Below, piece by piece: positions 1 through 5,221 of a DNA stretch of 5,221 nt. The DNA comes from Candidatus Aminicenantota bacterium (lineage in GTDB: Bacteria > Acidobacteriota > Aminicenantia > Aminicenantales > Aminicenantaceae). Position 1 is the stretch's first letter, and each line of letters opens with the position of its first letter. The translations under genes and the position numbers were made by a program. Location of the stretch: positions 1 through 5,221 of the forward strand of contig DAOWCB010000133.1 in NCBI GenBank assembly GCA_030633795.1. The letters are read 5' to 3'. Under the pieces are notes generated by a model. The model searched no databases and had not been told where the DNA came from. It saw nothing but the letters and a program-made list of their open reading frames with translations.

Positions 1-24
1 AATGTCAGGTAATTTCCTGATATT
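1..24. repeat. Imperfect inverted repeat downstream of atpD
   Basis: AATGTCAGG (1-9) and CCTGATATT (16-24) are inverted copies with one mismatch, separated by a 6-base loop TAATTT. The structure begins 45 bases after the atpD stop in the direction of transcription and reaches the window edge, so its full length and any following T-run cannot be seen. It could be part of a transcription terminator or simply chance in AT-rich spacer. The rest of positions 1-69 contains no recognisable gene. Confidence 0.3.
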
Positions 25-69
25 GCAGTGATAATGACAAGGATTGACATTTTTTATGAATCATTCAGG

Positions 70-681
70 TTAGTGGGAGCGGACGATTTCTTTGACTCTC
101 ATCAGCTGAACTTGATAGGACCGTTCCATCTCTTCGAGCCGGTTGGAAATGTAGCGGATGGTTTCTTTGATGTTGGGAATCAAGATGTGCTCCAAAGCAT
201 TAACCCGGCGACGGGTTACCTCGATTTCGCGACTTAAAAGTTCGACCGCTTTCCAGAGTCTTGCCATCTCCAACAGATCTTCCATTATTTCCTGCATTTT
301 TTTCATTCCGACATCCAACTCGCTTTCTGTGTTCAAAAGGTCATAATCAGAGATCGTCCAGCCTTCGATGGAAAACTTCGGTATAGAAAGGCCAAAGATT
401 TTTTCTCTTTTTATACCCAAAGAAAGCTCTCCTTCAGGAAGCAGGCGTTCCAGCTCTTTTTGGGCGTTTCGTCCCCGCACAAACCCGAAGGAGAGGAGGA
501 CTCTGTTCCACTTTGTGCTGATGCCCGAATGAATATCGTACAACCGGCCCATGATCTCCAAAAAACGCCGCATAATCTCTTCCAGCTTACCCTTGAGGAG
601 CTTGTGCCCGCGTTCAGCCAGCAGAAAACGCCTGCGCAGGCGCAAAAGCTCCATCCGGTTGGGATTAACGTTGAGTCTCAT
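70..681 (-). CDS. atpD: V/A-type ATPase subunit D (central rotor shaft)
   Basis: Subunit D is the antiparallel coiled-coil shaft that rotates inside A3B3, the counterpart of F-type gamma. The 203-residue product fits the family's usual 200-220. The N-terminal helix shows the family pattern NVNPNRMELLRLRRRFLLAE, then RGHKLLKGKLEEIMRRFLEI (24-43). The middle (about 85-115) is a non-helical segment (GLSIPKFSIEGW, 97-108). The C-terminal helix contains the conserved RRRVNALEHILIPNIKETI (157-175), followed by a charged end ERSYQVQLMRVKEIVR. ATG at 681 lies in an ATGA overlap with the atpB stop; AGAGGG sits only 3 bases upstream, so translation probably depends partly on coupling to atpB. It is the last gene visible. 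In this minus-strand direction the remaining 69 bases hold no coding sequence. Confidence 0.95.
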   Translation of the reverse strand: MRLNVNPNRMELLRLRRRFLLAERGHKLLKGKLEEIMRRFLEIMGRLYDIHSGISTKWNRVLLSFGFVRGRNAQKELERLLPEGELSLGIKREKIFGLSIPKFSIEGWTISDYDLLNTESELDVGMKKMQEIMEDLLEMARLWKAVELLSREIEVTRRRVNALEHILIPNIKETIRYISNRLEEMERSYQVQLMRVKEIVRSH

Positions 682-2054
682 TTTCCCTCTTGGTAGTATT
701 TCTCTAGATATTCGGGCCGTATCCTTTTGAGCTCAGCCCGTGGTATGAAACGCAACAGTTTCCATCCCAAATCCAGTGTTTCCAGGATAGATCGGGACTC
801 AAATTCGCCCTGCCTGACAAATTCATCCTCATAACGGTCCGCAAATTGCAAATATATCCTGTCGATATCCGAGAGAGCCGCCTCTCCTAAGATTAAGGCT
901 AACTCTCTGGCTTCCTTTCCCCTGGCATAACAGGCAAAAAGCTGGTTAAGCACGTCGGCATGATCCAATCGGGTCTTTTCCTCTCCGATCCCTTTATCCT
1001 TAAGCCGGGAGAGACTGGGGAGAACATCGATCGGGGGATAAATCCCTTTACGGTGCAATTCCCGGCTGAGCATGATCTGCCCTTCTGTGATGTAGCCAGT
1101 TAAATCCGCTATCGGATGGGTTTTGTCATCCTCGGGCATGGTCAAAATCGGGATCATGGTGATCGACCCTTTTTTCCCCTTGATCCGTCCCGCTCTTTCA
1201 TACATCGAGGCCAAATCCGTGTAGAGATAGCCGGGGTATCCCCTTCTCCCCGGAATTTCCTTCCGGGCTGCAGAAATTTCTCGCAATGCCTCGGCATAAA
1301 AAGTCATATCCACAAGAATCACGAGAACATGCATGTCCAACTCAAAGGCCAAGTATTCCGCACAGGTCAATGCCAGGCGAGGCGTGGCGATTCTTTCGAT
1401 CGGGGGCTCGTTGGCCAGGTTCAAGAACAGAACAGCTCTTTCCAAAGCTCCGGTATTCCGGAAATCTTCGATAAAAAAATTGGCCTCTTCGAAAGTGATT
1501 CCCATGCCCGCAAAAACCACGGCAAATTGTTCCTCCTTCCCCAAAACCCCCGCCTGACGGGCAATCTGAGCCGCAATCCTGGGATGGGGAAGCCCGCTGC
1601 CGGAGAAAAGAGGGAGTTTTTGCCCCCTCACCAGGGGATTCATGCCGTCGATGGAAGAAATCCCGGTTTGGATGAATTCGGAAGGGTAATCTCGCGCCTG
1701 AGGATTTATCGGCTCTCCTGTGATATCCAGCATTTTATCAGCGATAATTTGCGGCCCTCGGTCTTTGGGTTTACCGGAACCATCAAAAATGCGGCCGATT
1801 ATTTCCTCTGAAACGCCCAACTGTTGGGATCGACCGAGGAATCTCACACGAGATTCATCCACGCCTAGGCCCACTGTCCCCTCAAAAACCTGGACGACGG
1901 CTCTTTCCGTCGAGATATCCAAAACCGTGCCTCGCCGCAACAATCCATCTCCTGTTTCTATCTCAACCAGTTCTCCGTATTTCACATCCCGAATTTTCTC
2001 GACGATGACCAACGGGCCAACGATATTGGAGACCGTCAAATATTCTTTATACAT
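678..2054 (-). CDS. atpB: V/A-type ATPase non-catalytic subunit B
   Basis: Subunit B alternates with A in the hexameric head, forming the regulatory, non-catalytic side of each nucleotide pocket. The 458-residue product has the usual family length (about 455-480). The barrel domain starts at SNIVGPLVIVEK (9-20). In place of a Walker A motif there is QKLPLFSGSGLPHPRIAAQ (145-163), the normal B-type replacement lacking the P-loop Lys. FAGMGITFEEANFF (181-194), NLANEPPIERIATPRLALT (212-230) and YLYTDLASMYERAGR (276-290) follow. PSLSRL (346-351) places the Arg350 arginine finger towards the catalytic site of A. The C-terminal domain includes LDHADVLNQLFACYARGKE (363-381). No residue looks missing. 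The ATG at 2054 is preceded by GAGGA, which overlaps the atpA TGA stop. The gene's own TGA overlaps the atpD ATG by 4 bases. F-type alpha/beta identity is excluded by the B-specific motifs and neighbours. Confidence 0.98.
   Translation of the reverse strand: MYKEYLTVSNIVGPLVIVEKIRDVKYGELVEIETGDGLLRRGTVLDISTERAVVQVFEGTVGLGVDESRVRFLGRSQQLGVSEEIIGRIFDGSGKPKDRGPQIIADKMLDITGEPINPQARDYPSEFIQTGISSIDGMNPLVRGQKLPLFSGSGLPHPRIAAQIARQAGVLGKEEQFAVVFAGMGITFEEANFFIEDFRNTGALERAVLFLNLANEPPIERIATPRLALTCAEYLAFELDMHVLVILVDMTFYAEALREISAARKEIPGRRGYPGYLYTDLASMYERAGRIKGKKGSITMIPILTMPEDDKTHPIADLTGYITEGQIMLSRELHRKGIYPPIDVLPSLSRLKDKGIGEEKTRLDHADVLNQLFACYARGKEARELALILGEAALSDIDRIYLQFADRYEDEFVRQGEFESRSILETLDLGWKLLRFIPRAELKRIRPEYLEKYYQEGK
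685..690 (-). promoter_or_regulatory. Ribosome-binding site of atpD inside the end of atpB
   Basis: AGAGGG on the minus strand lies 3 bases before the atpD ATG at 681, within the last codons of atpB. The spacing is shorter than ideal. With the ATGA stop-start overlap, this favours re-initiation by ribosomes that have just translated atpB. Confidence 0.5.
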
Positions 2055-2060
2055 TGGTTT

Positions 2061-2065
2061 TCCTC
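2061..2065 (-). promoter_or_regulatory. Ribosome-binding site of atpB, overlapping the atpA stop codon
   Basis: The minus strand reads TGAGGAAAACC before the atpB ATG. The GAGGA (2065-2061) begins inside the atpA TGA stop (2066-2064) and sits 6 bases before the start, a good spacing. A ribosome finishing atpA therefore covers the atpB start region, which suggests coupled production of A and B in equal numbers, as A3B3 requires. The coupling is inferred. Confidence 0.7.
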
Positions 2066-3821
2066 ATTCCTTGGCCTTCAAAATATTTTTGAAGGTTTTA
2101 TCTATCTGTATGTAAACCTCGAGGAGTTTGGCATCCTCTTCGGGTAGAAATTTCATCTTGGATATTTGTTCTCGGACTTCTAAAACCTGTATTTCCTCGA
2201 GACTCACTCCGTCCTCCAGGGCCCGGATAGCAGAATTATGAAAGTGGATGATGGTGCGAAGCATCAAGTATTGTTTCCGAAGGGATGTGTAGGTATCCTG
2301 CGGATGAAAGGCATTCTGATGAAGAAAATCCTCTCGGATGGATCGGGCCGATTCCAGGATAAGCCGTTCTCTCACAGCAAGGGATTCCACTCCCACAAGT
2401 CGTGCGATTTCCAGGAGTTCCGACTCCTCCTCCAGGAGTTGCATGGCTGTTTGCCGGATATCGGCAAAATCCTCTGCGACCTGGTCTTTCCAAAAATCCT
2501 TGATGTTTTCGGTATACAAGGAGTAGCTAAGAAGCCAATTGATGGCCGGAAAATGCCTCATATTGGCCAGCCGATCATCCAAAGCCCAAAAAACCTTGAC
2601 CACCTTCAGAGTGGATTGGACGACGGGATCGGAAAGATCTCCCCCTGGTGGCGAAACCGCCCCGATAACGCTCAAGGCCCCTTTACGCCCTTCAGACCCC
2701 AGACAGATCACATTACCTGCTCTTTCGTAGAATTCTGCGATCCGGCTTGCTAAATAGGCGGGATAGCCTTCTTCTCCCGGCATTTCTTCCATGCGCCCTG
2801 AAATCTCCCGGAGAGCCTCTGCCCAACGGCTGGATGAATCGGCCATCAGAGCAACCGAATACCCCATATCCCGGAAATACTCCGCGATGGTCATCCCTGT
2901 GTAGATGGAAGCTTCCCTGGCCGCCACCGGCATATTCGAGGTGTTGGCGATGATGATCGTCCGCTCGAGAAGAGGACGTCCGGTATGGGGATCGGTCAAC
3001 TCCGGAAAGCTCAGTAAAAGGTCTGCGACTTCATTGCCCCGCTCACCACAAGCCACAAACACGATGATCTGGGCATCCGACCACTTGGCCAACTGGTGCT
3101 GAACCACCGTCTTTCCGCTTCCAAACGGGCCGGGAATACAGGCCGTGCCGCCCTTTGCCAACGGAAACAGGGTGTCCAAAACTCTCTGGCCCGTGGTTAA
3201 GGGGTCCACAGGCATCAATCGCTCCCGGACTTCCCTGTTCTTGCGAATGGACCAAGTCTGAAACATCTTGATGTCAAGGATGTGGTCTTCTGTTTGGATT
3301 TTGGCCACGGCCTCCTCAACAGAGAACTTGCCTTTTTTGACTTCGACAATCTTTCCCTCAGATCCAGTCGGCACCATGATTTTATGCTTGATCAAAGGAG
3401 TCTCTTCGATTTCCCCAAGTATATCTCCTGCTTGCACCGACTGTCCCTTTTCGATCGTTGGCAAAAATTCCCATTTTTTCTTCCGATCGAGGGCAGGAAC
3501 TTCGATTCCCCTGGTCACAAAATCTCCCTCTTTATCTCTGATGATATCCAAAGGTCTCTGGATACCATCATATATCGAGCTGACCAGTCCAGGCCCCAAT
3601 TCCACGCTGAGCGGCTTACCGGTTAAATAGACAGGCTCATCCGGTCCAATTCCGGTTGTATCCTCGTATACTTGGATAAAAGCACGGTCTTCTCTAAGCT
3701 CGATAATCTCCCCAATCAATCCCAGTGCACCAATCTTGACCATATCGTACATCTTAGCACCGAGACATCCGGATGCTACAACAAGAGGTCCGGCAACACG
3801 TATGATTTTACCTTGTTCCAT
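2064..3821 (-). CDS. atpA: V/A-type ATPase catalytic subunit A
   Basis: Subunit A carries the catalytic nucleotide sites at the A/B interfaces of the cytoplasmic head, coupling ATP synthesis or hydrolysis to rotor turning. The 585-residue product matches the family length (about 580-590). In order: N-terminal beta-barrel (1-70, opening GKIIRVAGPLVVASG); the A-specific 'non-homologous' insert (about 110-190) that separates A from F-type beta; Walker A GPFGSGKT (231-238, K237); GERGNE (259-264) with catalytic Glu260; TSNMPVAAREASIYTG (294-309); ADSSSRWAEALREISGR (327-343); SPPGGDLSDPV (390-400); HFPAINW (423-429); and a C-terminal helical domain with IREDFLHQNAFH (495-506). The key residues of an active site are present. 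The P-loop has Ser at the position where eukaryotic A subunits carry a redox-sensitive Cys. ATG at 3821 has AGAGGA just upstream, inside atpF. The stop is 9 bases from the atpB start. Confidence 0.98.
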   Translation of the reverse strand: MEQGKIIRVAGPLVVASGCLGAKMYDMVKIGALGLIGEIIELREDRAFIQVYEDTTGIGPDEPVYLTGKPLSVELGPGLVSSIYDGIQRPLDIIRDKEGDFVTRGIEVPALDRKKKWEFLPTIEKGQSVQAGDILGEIEETPLIKHKIMVPTGSEGKIVEVKKGKFSVEEAVAKIQTEDHILDIKMFQTWSIRKNREVRERLMPVDPLTTGQRVLDTLFPLAKGGTACIPGPFGSGKTVVQHQLAKWSDAQIIVFVACGERGNEVADLLLSFPELTDPHTGRPLLERTIIIANTSNMPVAAREASIYTGMTIAEYFRDMGYSVALMADSSSRWAEALREISGRMEEMPGEEGYPAYLASRIAEFYERAGNVICLGSEGRKGALSVIGAVSPPGGDLSDPVVQSTLKVVKVFWALDDRLANMRHFPAINWLLSYSLYTENIKDFWKDQVAEDFADIRQTAMQLLEEESELLEIARLVGVESLAVRERLILESARSIREDFLHQNAFHPQDTYTSLRKQYLMLRTIIHFHNSAIRALEDGVSLEEIQVLEVREQISKMKFLPEEDAKLLEVYIQIDKTFKNILKAKE

Positions 3822-4158
3822 GGTTTCCTCTTTTCTTCACCAATGCATCAGATCCAGTGGCTTTGACCGCCATTTCTTTCATCATGTTCTCCAGGTGGTC
3901 GGTGATTTTTCTGTAATCAGAAAACCCTACGACCACGGGAACGAACTTTTTCCCCAGGGCTTCCCTCTCTTCTTGGAGAGTTTCGAAATAGCTCTGGTGC
4001 AAAAAACAGAGAGCGACATTATTCTGCTCCAAGCTATTCAAAATTTCCCTCGCTTCATCTAAATTGCGGGGGGAATAGGTCTTAAATCCCAGGGCCCTAA
4101 AGGCAAACACCATGTCTTTTTCCCCGATCACAGCCACTTTTGCCCGTTCATCAAACAT
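3808..4158 (-). CDS. atpF: V/A-type ATPase subunit F (rotor subunit)
   Basis: Subunit F is a small Rossmann-like protein that binds the rotor shaft D and, in related enzymes, influences ATPase activity. The product from ATG at 4158 has 116 residues, slightly above the usual 100-110. The N-terminus has the family's first strand-loop-helix (KVAVIGEKDMVFAFRALGF, residues 7-25). A hydrophobic second strand (VALCFLHQ, 48-55) is followed by FVPVVVGFSDYRK (72-84), matching the proline-led strand of the family. The C-terminal tail after residue 95 is basic and appears unstructured; its last codons also contain the atpA ribosome-binding site. A GTG at 4167, in frame and three codons upstream, is an alternative start, but ATG is preferred because GTGAG lies 4 bases before it and the GTG has no clear site. 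The gene overlaps atpC by 8 bases and atpA by 14 bases. In the Enterococcus naming scheme this is ntpG. Confidence 0.88.
   Translation of the reverse strand: MFDERAKVAVIGEKDMVFAFRALGFKTYSPRNLDEAREILNSLEQNNVALCFLHQSYFETLQEEREALGKKFVPVVVGFSDYRKITDHLENMMKEMAVKATGSDALVKKRGNHGTR
3826..3831 (-). promoter_or_regulatory. Ribosome-binding site of atpA inside the end of atpF
   Basis: The minus strand reads AAAAGAGGAAACC before the atpA ATG at 3821, giving AGAGGA with 4 bases of spacing. It is the strongest-looking site in the window. It lies within the Lys-Lys-Arg-Gly codons at the end of atpF, so the basic tail of subunit F and the atpA start signal share sequence. Confidence 0.7.
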
Positions 4159-4936
4159 AGGTCTCACTCATTCTTTGTTTCAACATCTCTGCGGGAATCT
4201 GGTTGAGTTTTCCCACACCCAAAAGCCTAAAGAGCTGCAATTCCCTTTTTTTAGCCAGGGCATAAGCAAAAACGGGTTCAGGGCCAAAAACGATATACTT
4301 TGCTTTTCTAAGGTAGATCATCAGAAAATTCTCGAATTCCCGCTCGAGAGCAATAAACGTTTCATTCTCAACCAACTCATCCGTTGCCAGGATCCAGGCC
4401 GAATGGTAGGCTGAAGCCAGAAGCTTCTCTCCGATTTCTCCGTAGGAGAGGTCAAAGCTTTCCAGCAAAACTTTCACATCTAAAAATCCGCCCTTTAGCA
4501 ACAATCTCTCCAATTTATCGAGCGAAAGCTCCAGATATTTGGCTCGGCAGAAAATTTTCAAATTCCCAAGATCGATTTTATGCCGCAAATACTTGGTGAT
4601 GAACGGAATCTTCAATTCTTGAGACAGCTTGAGAGCCCTATCGGGTTGGTCGACGCCGAGAACGATCTTTTCGATCCCCTTTTCGCGGAGTATACTCAAA
4701 ACCAAGTCCAGTAATACAGACTCTTCTTTCTCCAGAAATTCATCCAGCTTTTCGGAATCTTCGATTTCGATTTTCTCCTGATGGAATTGTCCCGAATCAA
4801 AAATAATCTTAAGAGCTGAAGAGAGATTTTTTTCCCCTGCAGCCTCCATGAAAGAGGGCTTGGCTACAAGATAGTTTTCCAGAGCACGAACCCGGCCTAC
4901 GGCATAGGCATAGTCCAAGCGGGACATTCTTCTCAT
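4151..4936 (-). CDS. atpC: V/A-type ATPase subunit C (d-type central-stalk socket)
   Basis: Subunit C is a soluble funnel-shaped protein that connects the D/F shaft to the membrane ring of K subunits. The 261-residue product starts with the family's N-terminal pattern (YAYAVGRVRALENYLV, residues 9-24, then F29 and the AAGE segment). Residues 121-155 carry the typical D-x-x-N-L helix followed by a KGG turn (IDLGNLKIFCRAKYLELS, LLLKGGFLDV). The C-terminus (residues 217-256) has the strong family signature GPEPVFAYALAKKRE...LGVGKLNQIPAEML. Family members are usually about 320-350 residues with three similar helical lobes; this one seems to have only two clear lobes, with residues 50-115 not recognisable. 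The ATG at 4936 overlaps the atpE stop by 4 bases; a GAGG lies 10 bases upstream, a rather long spacing. An in-frame ATG at 4927 is a weaker alternative start. The end overlaps atpF by 8 bases. Confidence 0.88.
   Translation of the reverse strand: MRRMSRLDYAYAVGRVRALENYLVAKPSFMEAAGEKNLSSALKIIFDSGQFHQEKIEIEDSEKLDEFLEKEESVLLDLVLSILREKGIEKIVLGVDQPDRALKLSQELKIPFITKYLRHKIDLGNLKIFCRAKYLELSLDKLERLLLKGGFLDVKVLLESFDLSYGEIGEKLLASAYHSAWILATDELVENETFIALEREFENFLMIYLRKAKYIVFGPEPVFAYALAKKRELQLFRLLGVGKLNQIPAEMLKQRMSETYV
4163..4167 (-). promoter_or_regulatory. Probable ribosome-binding site deciding the atpF start
   Basis: GTGAG lies 4 bases before the ATG at 4158 and supports that codon over the in-frame GTG, which is the same GTG at 4167-4165 within this motif. 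The match is modest, so the start stays partly uncertain, but either choice changes the protein by only three residues. Confidence 0.45.
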
Positions 4937-5221
4937 ATTTTCAAAACCTCGACAATATCCTTTTCCAACTTCGGTCGCAGCTCCTGCTTCAATTTCTCTT
5001 GATCGACAAACTCCTCAAGCTCCCCATCTTTCCGTATTATTTTTCGTTTCAACCCAATTTTATCGCCCTTTTGCTTCTGGAACGCTTTTTCCAAAACCTC
5101 GTCGATCAGATCTCTTTTGCAACTGAGAATTTTGATTCTTTTTTCAAGACGGGCTTGGGTAACCAATCGGTTGGCCTCAAGATTTCCCTTTCGTTCCGCC
5201 TGTTCGAGGATGGCGTTTGCC
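4933..5221 (-). CDS. atpE: V/A-type ATPase subunit E, C-terminal part (5' end outside window)
   Basis: Subunit E pairs with subunit G/H to form the peripheral stalk, the stator that holds the A3B3 head against the membrane subunit I. The reading frame is open to the window edge: 95 residues are visible and the start lies beyond 5221, so a TTG codon at 5164-5166 is an internal Leu, not a start. The visible part opens with an Ala/Glu/Lys/Arg-rich helix (ILEQAERKGNLEANRL), then ARLEKRIKILSCKRDLIDEVL, the usual end of the E coiled coil. The last residues (DGELEEFVDQEKLKQELRP) resemble the family's closing segment, a basic strand followed by a final helix. Between these, about 60 residues of the usual globular domain appear to be missing, without any frame break. 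The stop codon overlaps the atpC start as ATGA. Identification rests on the coiled-coil pattern plus gene order, since E is a poorly conserved family. Confidence 0.8.
   Translation of the reverse strand, partial: ANAILEQAERKGNLEANRLVTQARLEKRIKILSCKRDLIDEVLEKAFQKQKGDKIGLKRKIIRKDGELEEFVDQEKLKQELRPKLEKDIVEVLKI
4947..4950 (-). promoter_or_regulatory. Distant ribosome-binding site of atpC inside the end of atpE
   Basis: The minus strand reads GAGGTTTTGAAAAT before the atpC ATG at 4936, so GAGG is 10 bases upstream, at the long end of useful spacing. No better site exists for this ATG, and an ATG three codons later at 4927 has only a weak GAGAAGA. The ATGA overlap with atpE suggests coupling again. 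Confidence 0.45.

Noticed and set aside
44..49. TTGACA, a consensus -35 box on the plus strand
   Set aside because: No reasonable -10 box follows at 16-18 bases, and a promoter here would read antisense into atpD. A single hexamer is expected by chance.
57..67. Palindrome TGAATCATTCA next to the atpD stop
   Set aside because: The arms are 5 bases around a single central base, too tight for a hairpin, and on the minus strand it is followed by A residues rather than T, so it is not a terminator. There is no other support for an operator.
145..163. Missing Walker A lysine in subunit B (residues 145-163 of the protein; not base positions)
   Set aside because: The lack of a P-loop is normal for V/A-type B subunits and does not indicate a broken gene. 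The arginine finger Arg350 is present.
28..237. A 69-codon plus-strand open frame starting in the spacer
   Set aside because: Most of it is antisense to the conserved C-terminal helix of subunit D, and the translation has no recognisable motif.
1116..1811. A 231-codon open frame on the plus strand, opposite atpB
   Set aside because: It lies wholly within atpB, whose protein is conserved throughout. The plus-strand translation shows no recognisable domain and looks like a shadow of the antisense codon pattern.
2411..2440. Direct repeat CCAGGAGTT, twice, 21 bases apart
   Set aside because: The copies are in frame within atpA and encode the repetitive Leu/Glu-rich helix QLLEEESELLE, so codon use explains them.
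2238..2753. A 171-codon plus-strand open frame opposite atpA
   Set aside because: It is antisense to the conserved C-terminal half of the catalytic subunit, has no convincing ribosome-binding context and no family resemblance.

Overview
The window holds six consecutive genes for the soluble and stalk subunits of a V/A-type (vacuolar/archaeal-type, rotary) ATPase. All six are on the minus strand and are transcribed from high to low coordinates. In transcription order they are atpE (5' end outside the window), atpC, atpF, atpA, atpB and atpD. The subunit order E-C-F-A-B-D is the one known from Thermus-type bacterial and from archaeal A-type ATPase operons. The membrane subunits I and K and the E-partner subunit (G/H) are not here. 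If present, they most likely lie upstream, beyond position 5221.

The organism cannot be placed firmly. Short overlapping genes, GAGG-type ribosome-binding sites and bacterial-looking A and B subunits suggest a bacterium that uses a V/A-type ATPase instead of, or besides, an F-type enzyme. An archaeal origin is not strictly excluded, because gene order alone does not separate the two. Base composition looks balanced and uniform across the genes, with no sign of recent insertion.

Layout: positions 4933-5221 encode the C-terminal part of the peripheral-stalk subunit E, which looks unusually short after its coiled coil. Positions 4151-4936 encode subunit C, the socket between rotor shaft and membrane ring; at 261 residues it is also short. 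Positions 3808-4158 encode rotor subunit F, 2064-3821 the catalytic A subunit, 678-2054 the non-catalytic B subunit, and 70-681 the rotor-shaft subunit D. Positions 1-69 are non-coding and contain an imperfect inverted repeat at the window edge.

The genes are packed so tightly that five junctions are overlaps of 4-14 bases or a gap of 9 bases, with ribosome-binding sites inside the preceding gene. This points to one transcript with translational coupling. Together A3B3 forms the nucleotide-binding head, D and F the central shaft, C the link to the ring, and E part of the stator. The direction (ATP synthesis or hydrolysis) and the ion (H+ or Na+) cannot be read from this window, because the ion-binding subunits are absent. 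Nothing here looks like a wholly new system. The most unusual features are the apparently compacted E and C subunits.
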